Positions 17,874-26,767 of a stretch of 64,000 nucleotides of DNA are shown piece after piece (position 1 is the stretch's first letter; each line of letters opens with the position of its first letter). This stretch comes from Pelagibacterales bacterium SAG-MED28 (GTDB lineage: Bacteria; Pseudomonadota; Alphaproteobacteria; Pelagibacterales; Pelagibacteraceae), in assembly GCA_014653835.1 (NCBI GenBank), contig JACWDY010000002.1:90001-154000 (forward strand), given 5' to 3'. The position numbers and the translations under genes are program-made. The notes beneath the pieces are model-generated. The model was not told the DNA's origin. It was given only the letters and a program-made list of their open reading frames with translations, and made no database searches.

Positions 17874-19587
17874 CTATTTTACAACCTTGTTCATTACAAT
17901 TCTTGCCAGAACTTATATTGTTGAAAAAATCTAAAGCTCTTATACCAGTCATCATATGACTTTTATAAATGTTCAAATATCCATTTAGACTTTTAGCTAA
18001 TTTCGCTGCCTGTTCCATCATTCCTAGTCTAACTAGATTGATCAACATTACTGCATTTCCATTTGGAATAGTATTATCGCCTATATCTATAGGCGTGAAA
18101 AAAATATCATTATTAAATTTGTTATTTTTCTGAAAAATATCTTTTTCTTCGACATAAAATTTTGAAATGGCTTCATTACATATTTTTTTAGCCAAATCTT
18201 TGTATTTAAAATTCATAGTTTTATCTGAGAGATCATTTAACAAATTTATTAAAAAGGCATAATCTTCTAAAAAAACAATCTCTTTAGAATAACTATGTTG
18301 AATAGTGTTTTTGATATATTTGTCATCTATTTTAGTAAAAAATACCTCAGCTAAATTTAAATAATTATTTTTGGGTAATATTTCATGAGCTGAAATTAAC
18401 GCACTCACACACAAACAATTTAAATCTAATTGAGTTTTGTCGTCAAAAAAAGGTTTTTTTTTCTTGTTCCTAATTTCTAAAAGTTTTTTAATTATCTCTT
18501 CGGGTGGCTTTTTTTTTTCTACTAAGATAATTTTACCCTCCCAATTACCTTTGGTGTTAATTTCGAAATACTCATTTATTTCTTTTATTTCTTCATAATT
18601 ATAAACATAATACTCTCCCTCTTTTCCATCACTATCTGCATCATATGATGATCCAAAAAGTCCGTCTTTATTTAAAAATTCTTTTTTTAAAAATTCAATT
18701 GTATGGCTCAATTTTTCTTTAAAATAATTATTGTTATCAATTTTACAGTACTTTGATAATAAAAAAATAAATTGTGCATTATCGTAAAGCATTTTTTCAA
18801 AGTGTGGAATAATCCAATTTTCATCAATTGTGTACCTAGCAATACCTCCTTCTACATGATCATAAATTCCTTTTGATGTTATTTGTTTAATCATTAAAGT
18901 TACAGGATCTAAATACTTTTTTTTATTTGTTTTGTTATAAAAATATAAAAGAGTTTCAAATAAATTGAATGTTGGAAATTTAGGCGCTCCTTTATACCCG
19001 CCTTTGACTGTATCAAGATAATTTAAAGAAGTTTCTAAAATTGGTTCTAAATCTTGGCTTAAAACTGAATTTTTTTTTAAAACTAGATTTTTTATAATTA
19101 AATCTTTTTGTTTTATTATATTGTTTTTTTGTTCTTGATAAGCATCATGTACTTTTTGTAAAACTTCTTTAAATGATGGAAGACCATTTTGACTAGTTTT
19201 CGGAAAGTATGTGCCTCCCATGAAAGGTACACCGTTTTCGTCCAAAAACATTGTTAAAGGCCAACCACCCCCTGATTGATTAAATAACTGAAAGGAACTT
19301 TGAAATACAAAATCGAGATCGGGCCTTTCTTCTCTATCAACTTTTACATTTATAAAAAATTTATTCATTAAATTCGCTGTTTCTTTATCTTCAAAACTTT
19401 CATGCGCCATAACATGGCACCAATGACAACTAGAATAACCAATGCTTAGCAAAATCGGTTTAGAATTTTTTTTAGCAATTTCGACTATATCTCGGGACCA
19501 AATTTGCCAATTAACAGGATTATTTTTATGTTGCTGCAAATAAGGACTAGGATAATTTATTAGATTATTTTTATTTAATTCAATCAT
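17866..19587 (-). CDS. Thioredoxin-domain protein of the DUF255 / YyaL (SPATA20) family
   Basis: The 573-aa protein has an N-terminal thioredoxin-like domain with the family signature NPVNWQIW ... SIGYSSCHWCHVMAHESFED, active-site pair C54-HW-C57. An (alpha/alpha)-barrel-like region follows, with GGWPLTMFL, GGTYFP, APKFPTF, GGIARYTIDENWIIPHFEKMLYDNAQ and SYDADSDGKEGEYYV. Members are widespread, and their biochemical role is unsettled; the barrel resembles N-acylglucosamine epimerases. It is shorter than many homologues (about 670 aa), with loss in the C-terminal half. It overlaps the TVP38-like gene by 8 bp and the small membrane protein by 8 bp, so the three are probably co-translated. Confidence 0.88.
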   Translation of the reverse strand: MIELNKNNLINYPSPYLQQHKNNPVNWQIWSRDIVEIAKKNSKPILLSIGYSSCHWCHVMAHESFEDKETANLMNKFFINVKVDREERPDLDFVFQSSFQLFNQSGGGWPLTMFLDENGVPFMGGTYFPKTSQNGLPSFKEVLQKVHDAYQEQKNNIIKQKDLIIKNLVLKKNSVLSQDLEPILETSLNYLDTVKGGYKGAPKFPTFNLFETLLYFYNKTNKKKYLDPVTLMIKQITSKGIYDHVEGGIARYTIDENWIIPHFEKMLYDNAQFIFLLSKYCKIDNNNYFKEKLSHTIEFLKKEFLNKDGLFGSSYDADSDGKEGEYYVYNYEEIKEINEYFEINTKGNWEGKIILVEKKKPPEEIIKKLLEIRNKKKKPFFDDKTQLDLNCLCVSALISAHEILPKNNYLNLAEVFFTKIDDKYIKNTIQHSYSKEIVFLEDYAFLINLLNDLSDKTMNFKYKDLAKKICNEAISKFYVEEKDIFQKNNKFNNDIFFTPIDIGDNTIPNGNAVMLINLVRLGMMEQAAKLAKSLNGYLNIYKSHMMTGIRALDFFNNISSGKNCNEQGCKIDV

Positions 19588-20296
19588 TAAAAAATTTTTT
19601 TTTTATAAATAAAGACAGTAAAATTAAAAAAATAAATATTAATAAAGGCACGTAAATCTCTTTACTTAGAATTAAATGTAATAAATTAAATTCATCAGAT
19701 TCTTGCACAAATTTGTTTATACCTGCTCCCATTGCATTCCATATAAAAAAATGTGGAATAAAACCAAGTAGGCTTCCAAAAAAATAATTTATATTTTTAA
19801 TTTTAAAAATTACTGGTAAAAGATTTTGTAAAAAAAAAGGTATTCCCAATCCCCCTGAAAGTCTATAAGCAAAAAAATAATAAAATTCTTTATCTTTAAA
19901 ACGTTCTATAAATTTTGAAAATTTATCTTTTAGTATTTGTTCTATAAGATCTAAAAAAAAATAATTAGCGATCATATATAAACACAAAGCCCCAATTGTT
20001 ATAGAAAAAATAGAAATTAAAGTACCAATCCACTTACCAAATAATATTCCTGATAAAAGAAGCAGAGGAGTGCCAAAACCACATAGAACTACCCATATTA
20101 TTGAGAATAAAGAAAAGAGAATAAGATTAAGTATTAAATTATTTCCTATTATTTCATCTATGTTTAATTGGATTGTCTTATAGTAAGAGAAGTCATCGAT
20201 CCGCGAAATATCAAATTTTGAGAAAATAAAATATAAAAAGGCAATCAAAATAATTAAATAAACTGATCCTAAAGTAATTTTAATATTTTTACTCAT
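19580..20296 (-). CDS. TVP38/TMEM64 (VTT/DedA-like) family membrane protein
   Basis: The 238-aa inner-membrane protein has about six hydrophobic segments and the VTT-domain signature: a FGTPLLLLSGILFGKWIG motif (the family pattern of G-rich loop and FG), a re-entrant IGALCLYMIANYF, and the second half motif RLSGGLGIPFFLQNLLPVIF leading to GFIPHFFIWNAMGAG. Relatives act in lipid scrambling or membrane homeostasis, and the substrate here is unknown. It heads the minus-strand group leading to dcd-murA, divergent from rpmH across 50 bp. Confidence 0.85.
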   Translation of the reverse strand: MSKNIKITLGSVYLIILIAFLYFIFSKFDISRIDDFSYYKTIQLNIDEIIGNNLILNLILFSLFSIIWVVLCGFGTPLLLLSGILFGKWIGTLISIFSITIGALCLYMIANYFFLDLIEQILKDKFSKFIERFKDKEFYYFFAYRLSGGLGIPFFLQNLLPVIFKIKNINYFFGSLLGFIPHFFIWNAMGAGINKFVQESDEFNLLHLILSKEIYVPLLIFIFLILLSLFIKKKFFND

Positions 20297-20346
20297 ATTT
20301 TACCTGTACAATAGACTTCTTTTAAAATATATACCTTAAAATATTT

Positions 20347-20481
20347 ATGAAAAGAACTTATCAACCAAGCAATTTAGTAAGAAAAAGAAGACATGGTTTT
20401 CGTTCTAGGATGGCAACTAAAGCTGGTAGACAACTTATAGCAAGAAGAAGGGCAAAAGGAAGAAAGACTCTTTCAACATAA
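20347..20481 (+). CDS. rpmH: Ribosomal protein L34
   Basis: The 44-aa basic protein [18 protein letters not shown]... through [12 protein letters not shown] is a full-length L34 of the large ribosomal subunit. It heads the classical rpmH-rnpA-yidD-yidC cluster, with rnpA starting 9 bp downstream. The dnaA gene and a replication-origin region, which flank rpmH in many other bacteria, are not next to it here; the TVP38-like gene is. Confidence 0.98.
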   Translation: MKRTYQPSNLVRKRRHGFRSRMATKAGRQLIARRRAKGRKTLST

Positions 20482-20490
20482 ATTATTTTA

Positions 20491-20844
20491 ATGGTTAAGC
20501 TTGAAAGCTTAAAAAAAAGCTACCAATTTAAAAAAACATTAAGAGAAAAAAAAGTTCACTCCGATTTTTTCTCAATATTTGCTACAAAAAATTTTTATAA
20601 CCCTAAATTTAAATCAAACTTACTTATTAGTTTTGTAATGAAAAAAAAAATTGGAAATGCTGTAAAAAGAAACAAAATAAGAAGAAAATTAAAAGCAATT
20701 GTTCAAAAACTTCTTAAAAAAAGAGGTGCAATTAGTAAAGATTATACTTATATAGTTTTTGGTAAATCGAATGCTTATACACGAAAACAAAATTTGCTTA
20801 TGCCTTTGATGGAAAAAAGTTTTAATAAAATAAAAGATAAATGA
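20491..20844 (+). CDS. rnpA: Ribonuclease P protein component
   Basis: RnpA is the protein subunit of RNase P, which makes the mature 5' ends of tRNAs. The 117-aa protein has the family's LKKSYQFKKTLREKK start, the beta-strand FFSIFATKN, and the RNA-binding motif KIGNAVKRNKIRRKLKA (the RNxxKR-type basic helix). Its ATGA overlap with yidD and 9-bp distance from rpmH support operon expression. It bears on this window because both tRNAs here overlap the stop codon of the preceding gene, so RNase P cleavage would cut those messages. Confidence 0.93.
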   Translation: MVKLESLKKSYQFKKTLREKKVHSDFFSIFATKNFYNPKFKSNLLISFVMKKKIGNAVKRNKIRRKLKAIVQKLLKKRGAISKDYTYIVFGKSNAYTRKQNLLMPLMEKSFNKIKDK

Positions 20845-21110
20845 TTAATATATTAATAAATTTCAAAATAAAATTAATTAAATTTTATAAATATATATTT
20901 TCACCTTTGCTAGGAAACAATTGTAGATATTTAACGCCTTGCTCTGAATATTATATTCAGTCACTAAAAAAACATGGGTTATTTAAAGGAACATTTATGG
21001 GAGTTAGAAGAATTTTTAGCTGTCATCCTTTCAAAAGTTTAGGTGGCGGTTCTGACTTTGATTTTGTACCCGATCAAAACCAAATTAATAGAGAGAGTAA
21101 AAATGGATAA
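20841..21110 (+). CDS. yidD: Membrane protein insertion efficiency factor YidD
   Basis: YidD is a small membrane-associated helper found between rnpA and yidC. The 89-aa protein has the family motifs YKYIFSPLLGNNCRYLTPCSEY (here cut to the core NNCRYLTPCSEY), ALKKHG-like SLKKHGLFKG and RIFSCHPFKSLGGGSD. The conserved cysteines of CRY, PCS and SCHP are all present. It overlaps rnpA by 4 bp and yidC by 8 bp. Confidence 0.95.
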   Translation: MINILINFKIKLIKFYKYIFSPLLGNNCRYLTPCSEYYIQSLKKHGLFKGTFMGVRRIFSCHPFKSLGGGSDFDFVPDQNQINRESKNG

Positions 21111-22803
21111 TAAAAACGTATTTGTAGCCATTGCCTTATCAATGTCAGTTTTATTATTCTGGGGAGCATTTTTTGAAACTCCAAAGAGTCAAATTGAGCA
21201 AAAAACTAATAACCAAATTCAAGAAAAGACAGATAATTCTATTACGCCAAACACTAATCAAGCTCCATCTATTAATCAATTTTCTGTTGAGAAAAAAGTT
21301 TCAAGAGACGAGTCTATAAGCAACTCAGATAGAATTAGAATTGAAAATGAGAATATTATTGGCTCTATTTCATTAGAAGGTGGTTTAATTGACGATATTT
21401 CTTTTAAAAATCATAAACAAAAAGTTCAAGGAAGTAAAAATATTGAATTTCTTAATCCCGCACAAACAGAAAATGGTTTTTACGCTGAGTCTGGTTGGGC
21501 AAGTATTGGTAACAAAATCAAGGTACCTACCAAAAATTCTAAATGGATAGTCGAAGGTAACAAAGTTTTAACGGATAAATCTCCAGTAATATTAAAATGG
21601 AATAATAATGAAGGAGTTATTTTTAAGAAAAAAATTGAATTAGATGAGAAATATTTATTTAAAATCAGTCAAGAAATTGAAAATAACTCTTCTCAGAGTG
21701 TAGAGCTTTATCCTTATGCTCAAATCACAAGAAATAAAGTACCAGATGATATTCAAAATTTTTATATTTCACATGAGGGTTTTATTGGAGTTTTTGATGA
21801 TGAACTTAAGGAAGATGATTATGACGATATTGAAGATAATAAGATTGTAAGAGAAACCAATGAAGGATGGCTTGGTATTACGGATAAATATTGGATGACA
21901 GTTTTAGTTCCTGAAACGGGCAAGAACTTTAAATCTACTTATCAATATAACGATAGTTTTAAGGCAAATTATATTATTAATGATCCAGTAAAAATTAATG
22001 CTAATTCAAGTGGGGTCAATAGTCTAAGATTATTCGTTGCAGCTAAAGAAGTTGAAACAATTGATTCTTATGCAGAAAATCAAAATATAAAAAAACTAGA
22101 TTTAGTAATTGATTGGGGGTGGTTCTATTTCTTTACTAAACCTTTATTTTTTGTAATTGATTATTTGTTTAAATTTTCAGGAAATTTTGGATTAGCTATT
22201 GTTTTAATTACTTTAGCTATTAGGGCTTTATTTTTTCCACTTGCAAATTTTTCATTCAGATCAATGGCAAAAATGAAAGCTGTTACACCTGAAATGCAGA
22301 GACTGAAGGAGCTTCATAAAGACGACAAAGTAAAATTACAGCAAGAGATGATGGCTTTATATAGAAAAGAAAAGATTAATCCTGCTTCGGGTTGTTTGCC
22401 GGTTTTAATCCAAATACCTTTCTTTTTTGCTATTTATAAAATGTTATTTATTTCTTTAGAAATGAGACATCAACCTTTTTTTGGTTGGATTAAGGATTTA
22501 TCAGCAGCTGATCCAACATCCATTTTTAATCTGTTTGGTTTAATTCCTTGGGATCCACCAAGCTTTATGATCATTGGTATTTGGCCAATTTTAATGGGGG
22601 CATCAATGTGGGTGCAACAAAAATTAAATCCAGCACCAGCAGATCCTATTCAAGCAAAAATTTTTGCTTTTTTCCCTCTTTTCCTAACAATAATTTTAGC
22701 TTCATTTCCTTCAGGTTTGGTAGTTTATTGGACTGTAAATAATATTCTTACAATTGCTCAGCAATGGGTAATAAACAAAAATACCAAAGTGAAGACAAAT
22801 TAA
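21103..22803 (+). CDS. yidC: Membrane protein insertase YidC
   Basis: YidC inserts inner-membrane proteins with or without SecYEG. From ATG 21103 the protein is 566 aa, beginning MDNKNVFVAIALSMSVLLFWG, the expected N-terminal membrane helix; the longer frame from 21043 would read through the yidD coding region and adds nothing family-like. A periplasmic beta-domain of about 300 aa follows, then the five-helix insertase core with RSMAKMKAVTPEMQRLKELH, the MALYRKEKINPASGCLPVLIQIPFFFAIY segment (given here as its core INPASGCLPVLIQIP), and FLTIILASFPSGLVVYWTVNN. Its TAA abuts the argB ATG. An engB gene often sits between yidC and argB in related bacteria; none is present here. Confidence 0.96.
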   Translation: MDNKNVFVAIALSMSVLLFWGAFFETPKSQIEQKTNNQIQEKTDNSITPNTNQAPSINQFSVEKKVSRDESISNSDRIRIENENIIGSISLEGGLIDDISFKNHKQKVQGSKNIEFLNPAQTENGFYAESGWASIGNKIKVPTKNSKWIVEGNKVLTDKSPVILKWNNNEGVIFKKKIELDEKYLFKISQEIENNSSQSVELYPYAQITRNKVPDDIQNFYISHEGFIGVFDDELKEDDYDDIEDNKIVRETNEGWLGITDKYWMTVLVPETGKNFKSTYQYNDSFKANYIINDPVKINANSSGVNSLRLFVAAKEVETIDSYAENQNIKKLDLVIDWGWFYFFTKPLFFVIDYLFKFSGNFGLAIVLITLAIRALFFPLANFSFRSMAKMKAVTPEMQRLKELHKDDKVKLQQEMMALYRKEKINPASGCLPVLIQIPFFFAIYKMLFISLEMRHQPFFGWIKDLSAADPTSIFNLFGLIPWDPPSFMIIGIWPILMGASMWVQQKLNPAPADPIQAKIFAFFPLFLTIILASFPSGLVVYWTVNNILTIAQQWVINKNTKVKTN

Positions 22804-23673
22804 ATGTCTAAGAATGTTTCTTTAGATGAAATAAAAAAGTTTTGGCCTGAAAAAGCTCCAAATATTAATATAGTTCAAAAATATGTGTCTAAATATGAAA
22901 AAGAAAGAATTGTAATTAAGTATGGGGGAAATGTACTTATAGATAGAAACGTATTCAATAATTTTATTTCTGATATTAATGTTCTTAATAAACTAGGTTT
23001 ATCAATAATAGTGGTACATGGAGGTGGACCAAGAATTCAAAGAGAACTTGATAAAAAAAAAATTGTTTCAAAGTTTATCAATGGTCTGAGAGTTACAAAT
23101 AAAGATATAATAGATACCGTTGAAAAAGTTTTAGTAGATTTTAATATAGATATTGTTAGTTCTCTTAAAAATTTAGGTTGCGAGGCAATCTCTTTCCATA
23201 CAAAAAGTGAAAATATTATAGAAGTTGAACCTGAAAAAAAAGAGTTGGGTTTTGTAGGAATACCAAAAAAAATTAATATCAATTTAATTGAAAACATCTT
23301 AAGTGAAAATAAAATTCCAATTATTTCCCCTCTTGGGTTAGATAAAAATAAACAAACTTTCAATATAAATGGTGATACTGCTGCAAGCGCAATAGCAAAA
23401 AAGATTAAGTCTAGAAGACTAATATTAATGACAAATGTTGAAGGTGTATATGATGACAGAAAAAGTTTGATCTCTGAAATTAAACCTGAAGATTTAGAAA
23501 ATTTAATAAAATGGAAGATTGTTGAAGGTGGGATGATCCCTAAAATCGCAAATTGTGTTGACGCCGTTGAAAATGGCGTCAGAGGTGTAGTTATCTTAGA
23601 TGGAAGAAAACCACATTCAATACTTCACGAGATTTTTTCAGATACTGGTTCAGGTACACTAATTAGAAAATGA
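22804..23673 (+). CDS. argB: Acetylglutamate kinase
   Basis: ArgB phosphorylates N-acetylglutamate in arginine synthesis. The 289-aa protein shows the amino-acid kinase motifs: VIKYGGNVLID near the N-terminus, IVVHGGGPRIQ, the NGDTAASAIA motif and LMTNVEGVYDD, plus KWKIVEGGMIPKIANCVDAVENGV (core EGGMIPKI). Length is normal. The ATG abuts the yidC TAA with no spacing and the 3' end overlaps the HAD gene by 4 bp. The partner gene argJ is at 8.1 kb. Feedback inhibition by arginine is common in the family but cannot be judged from this sequence. Confidence 0.97.
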   Translation: MSKNVSLDEIKKFWPEKAPNINIVQKYVSKYEKERIVIKYGGNVLIDRNVFNNFISDINVLNKLGLSIIVVHGGGPRIQRELDKKKIVSKFINGLRVTNKDIIDTVEKVLVDFNIDIVSSLKNLGCEAISFHTKSENIIEVEPEKKELGFVGIPKKININLIENILSENKIPIISPLGLDKNKQTFNINGDTAASAIAKKIKSRRLILMTNVEGVYDDRKSLISEIKPEDLENLIKWKIVEGGMIPKIANCVDAVENGVRGVVILDGRKPHSILHEIFSDTGSGTLIRK

Positions 23674-24335
23674 AAGATCTACACAATATAAAATATTGGT
23701 TATTTGATTTAGATAATACGTTATACGACGGAGCTACTAAGGTTTTCGACCAAGTAGATAAAAAAATGTCAAAGTTTATTTCTGATAAGCTAAAAGTTGA
23801 TATTGCAGAAGCTCGAAAAATACAAAAAAGTTACTTTCAAGAGTATAATACAACTTTAAACGGAATGATCAAAAATCATAAGATTGATGCGGAAGAATTT
23901 CTAGAATTTGTTCATGATGTAGACCTCAGTTTCCTCAATAAAGATCAAATTTTAGAAAATGAGATCAAAAAACTAAGTGGTAAAAAAATTATTTTTACTA
24001 ATGGCTCAAGAGCACATGCGCTAAATGTAACTAAAAGGATTGGGATTGATCAACTTTTTGACGGTATTTTTGATATTAAAGATTGTGAATTTATTCCCAA
24101 ACCATCGAAAGAGCCTTATAAAAAATTGGTAGAAAATTACAAAATTGAGCCACAATATTGTATATTCTTCGAAGATATAGCAAGAAATTTAAAACCAGCA
24201 TTTGAAATGGGAATGAAAACTGTTTGGATAAAAAATGATGAACCGTGGGCAGCAAAATTTTCAGATTCTGATTTTATTAATTATAAAACTGATAAACTTT
24301 CAAATTTTTTAAAGGAGATAAATGAAAATTGCTGA
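23670..24335 (+). CDS. HAD-superfamily phosphatase, pyrimidine 5'-nucleotidase (SDT1) type
   Basis: The 221-aa HAD hydrolase has motif [13 protein letters not shown] (catalytic aspartates in DLDNT), a helical cap, motif [10 protein letters not shown], and motif [14 protein letters not shown] ... [10 protein letters not shown]. This matches the SDT1/YjjG-like pyrimidine 5'-nucleotidase group, which dephosphorylates UMP/CMP-type nucleotides. Its position between argB and dapD is conserved across Alphaproteobacteria. The precise substrate is inferred from family only. It overlaps argB by 4 bp and dapD by 14 bp. Confidence 0.85.
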   Translation: MKDLHNIKYWLFDLDNTLYDGATKVFDQVDKKMSKFISDKLKVDIAEARKIQKSYFQEYNTTLNGMIKNHKIDAEEFLEFVHDVDLSFLNKDQILENEIKKLSGKKIIFTNGSRAHALNVTKRIGIDQLFDGIFDIKDCEFIPKPSKEPYKKLVENYKIEPQYCIFFEDIARNLKPAFEMGMKTVWIKNDEPWAAKFSDSDFINYKTDKLSNFLKEINENC

Positions 24336-25149
24336 ACTTAAAGAAATAATAAATAATGCGTTTGAAAACTTACAAAATATATCTGAGAAATCTGATGCGA
24401 GTATTTTAAACGCAATAAGAGAAACTATTGAATTAACTGATAAAGGTGAATTAAGAGTTGCAATTAAAGAAAATGGTAAGTGGACTGTTAATCAATGGAT
24501 CAAAAAAGCAATTTTGTTAAGTTTCAGAATTAACAAAATGACGATGTCTAAAGGACCATACACTACTTGGTATGACAAAGTTCCGGGTAAATCTGTGTCT
24601 TGGAGTGAAGATGATTGGAAAAAAGCTGGCTACAGACATGTTCCCAATGGAGTTGTTAGAAAAGGTTCATATATCGCTAAAGGTGCTGTATTAATGCCAT
24701 GCTTCATAAATCTTGGAGCGTACGTAGATGAAGGTACAATGATAGATACTTGGGCTTCTGTAGGTTCATGTGCTCAGGTCGGAAAAAACTGTCATATATC
24801 AGGCGGGGCTGGAATAGGTGGAGTGCTTGAACCATTGCAAGCAGGCCCTGTAATCATTGAAGATAATTGCTTTATAGGAGCTAGATCTGAAATAGCAGAG
24901 GGAGTTTTAGTTGAAGAAGGGGCAGTAATTTCAATGGGCGTTTATATCGGAGCATCTACAAAAATCGTTGATCGATCTTCGGGAAAAGTTACTTACGGAA
25001 AAGTTCCAGCTTTTTCTGTAGTGGTTCCAGGAAGTTTACCAAATAAATCAAATCCTGATGGTCCATCTTTATATTGTGCAGTTATTGTAAAAAAAGTTGA
25101 CTCAAAAACTAGAAGTAAAACTTCAATTAATGACTTGCTAAGAGAATAA
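24322..25149 (+). CDS. dapD: 2,3,4,5-tetrahydropyridine-2,6-dicarboxylate N-succinyltransferase
   Basis: DapD succinylates tetrahydrodipicolinate on the way to meso-diaminopimelate and lysine. The 275-aa protein has the N-terminal helical domain with GELRVA and the left-handed beta-helix hexapeptide region (about 105-240) with [45 protein letters not shown] in family order (core [13 protein letters not shown]), then [17 protein letters not shown]. Length is standard. dapE, the desuccinylase two steps later, follows with a 1-bp overlap, so both succinyl-branch enzymes are co-expressed. Confidence 0.97.
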   Translation: MKIAELKEIINNAFENLQNISEKSDASILNAIRETIELTDKGELRVAIKENGKWTVNQWIKKAILLSFRINKMTMSKGPYTTWYDKVPGKSVSWSEDDWKKAGYRHVPNGVVRKGSYIAKGAVLMPCFINLGAYVDEGTMIDTWASVGSCAQVGKNCHISGGAGIGGVLEPLQAGPVIIEDNCFIGARSEIAEGVLVEEGAVISMGVYIGASTKIVDRSSGKVTYGKVPAFSVVVPGSLPNKSNPDGPSLYCAVIVKKVDSKTRSKTSINDLLRE

Positions 25150-26306
25150 TGACGAGAATTACAGAATTAAATTTAGCTAAAGAGCTTATTAAATTTCCTA
25201 GCATTACTCCTCAAGATGCTGGGGCGATTAGTTTTTTGAGCAGAAAATTAAAATCGCTCGGATTTAATTGTAAGATTTTAGAATTTAAAGATAAAAAGAG
25301 TAAACCAATAAAAAACTTATACGCAAGATTAGGAAAAAAAAGTCCTAACTTATGTTATGCGGGTCATACAGACGTTGTTACTCCAGGAAATATAAAGGAC
25401 TGGACTGTAAACCCTTTTAAACCAACAATTAGAAAAAATCATTTAATAGGCAGGGGAGCTAATGACATGAAGAGTTCAATAGCTTGTTTTGTGTCTGCGG
25501 TGGACAAATTTTTAATAACAAATAAAAAATTTAATGGCTCTATAAGTTTTCTTATTACCGGTGACGAAGAAGGGTTGGCGATTAATGGAACTAAAAAAGT
25601 TGTTGATTACTTGAAGAAAAGAAAAGAAAAAATAGATTTTTGCATTGTGGGTGAACCAACAAATCCTAATAAACTTGGAGAAATGATCAAAATTGGTAGA
25701 AGAGGAAGTTTATCGGGCGTAATAGAAATATCTGGATCGCAAGGCCATGTAGCCTACCCTCATTTATCAAATAACCCTATTAATACATTAGTCAATATTT
25801 GCAAAAAACTTAAAGAAAAAAAACTTGATGCAGGAAACAAGAATTTTCAACCGTCAAACTTAGAATTTACATCTATTGATGTTGAGAATAAAGCTCATAA
25901 TGTAATTCCTGCAAGAGCAAAGGCTCAATTTAATATTAGATATAATAATCATCACAATTCGATAACATTAAAAAGAAAAATTAATTTGGTGGTGAGAAAT
26001 ATTTGTAAAAAAAATAATTGTAAATTTAAAATTGACTTTACAGTTAATGGCGACTCTTTTTTAACTAAGCCAAATAAAACTATATTTATGGCTAAAAGTA
26101 TAATTAAAAAAATAACTAAGGTATCGCCTAAATTCTCAACAACTGGCGGAACATCTGACGCAAGATTTATTAGAAAAATTTCTCCGTGCCTTGAGTTTGG
26201 TTTAGTTAATAAAACAATGCATAAAGTTGATGAATGTGTATCTTTAAAAGATCTTAAAAATTTAACAAAAATATATCAAAATATCCTCGAGGATTATTTT
26301 AGGTGA
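25149..26306 (+). CDS. dapE: Succinyl-diaminopimelate desuccinylase
   Basis: DapE removes succinate from N-succinyl-LL-diaminopimelate. The 385-aa M20-type dizinc enzyme has AGHTDVVTPG (H73), GRGANDMKSS (bridging D106), ITGDEEG (catalytic E140 and ligand E141), a dimerisation lid domain with GRRGSLSGVIEISGSQGHVAYPH (core GSQGHVAYPH), and the C-terminal TGGTSDARF with the last ligand histidine in NKTMHKVDE. Sequence layout is complete. It is joined to dapD by a 1-bp overlap and to the SET-domain gene by a GTGA overlap. Confidence 0.97.
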   Translation: MTRITELNLAKELIKFPSITPQDAGAISFLSRKLKSLGFNCKILEFKDKKSKPIKNLYARLGKKSPNLCYAGHTDVVTPGNIKDWTVNPFKPTIRKNHLIGRGANDMKSSIACFVSAVDKFLITNKKFNGSISFLITGDEEGLAINGTKKVVDYLKKRKEKIDFCIVGEPTNPNKLGEMIKIGRRGSLSGVIEISGSQGHVAYPHLSNNPINTLVNICKKLKEKKLDAGNKNFQPSNLEFTSIDVENKAHNVIPARAKAQFNIRYNNHHNSITLKRKINLVVRNICKKNNCKFKIDFTVNGDSFLTKPNKTIFMAKSIIKKITKVSPKFSTTGGTSDARFIRKISPCLEFGLVNKTMHKVDECVSLKDLKNLTKIYQNILEDYFR

Positions 26307-26767
26307 AGCCATATAAAGTTAGAAAATCCAAAATTGATAACTTGGGTTTGTACGCAGCTAAAGATATTAAAAATGGTGAGAAGGTAATTCAATATAAAGG
26401 GAAAGTTATTACTAGGAAAGAGGCTGAGGAAAATCCCAAATACGACAATGACAAAGCTATTTATCTTTTTAATTTGAATAAAAGATATGATCTTGACGGT
26501 GATTTCAAATTTAATACTGCTAGATTAATTAATCATTCTTGTAACCCTAATTGTGAAGTCACTGGTACAGGTTTAAAGGTGTGGGTTCACGCAATTAAAA
26601 ATATTAAAAAAGGTGAAGAGTTTTCATATGATTATGGATTTAGTTTTGACGAGGATTATAAAAATTATCCCTGTCGATGTAGATCAAAAAATTGTTGTGG
26701 GTTCATTATAAGAGAGGGCTCTAGATGGAGGATAAAAAATCGAAAAAGTCCCAAACAAGATAAATGA
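26303..26767 (+). CDS. SET-domain protein-lysine methyltransferase with post-SET cysteines
   Basis: The 154-aa protein is almost only a SET domain. It has an N-terminal GLYAAKDIKNGEKVIQYKG core (here shown as GLYAAKDIKNGEKVI), the pseudoknot motif NHSCNPNC (77-84), a GEEFSYDYGF motif with the likely catalytic Y109, and a post-SET-like cluster (C124, C126, C131, C132) which, with a SET-domain cysteine, could bind zinc. Such proteins use SAM to methylate lysines and are best known from eukaryotes; compact versions occur in scattered bacteria. The protein target here is unknown. The start codon is GTG, overlapping the dapE TGA, and it overlaps the glycosyltransferase ATG by 4 bp. Confidence 0.88.
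   Translation: MKPYKVRKSKIDNLGLYAAKDIKNGEKVIQYKGKVITRKEAEENPKYDNDKAIYLFNLNKRYDLDGDFKFNTARLINHSCNPNCEVTGTGLKVWVHAIKNIKKGEEFSYDYGFSFDEDYKNYPCRCRSKNCCGFIIREGSRWRIKNRKSPKQDK

Noticed and set aside
21043-22803. YidC starting at 21043
   Set aside because: The extension translates yidD coding sequence in another frame; the typical N-terminal helix begins at ATG 21103.
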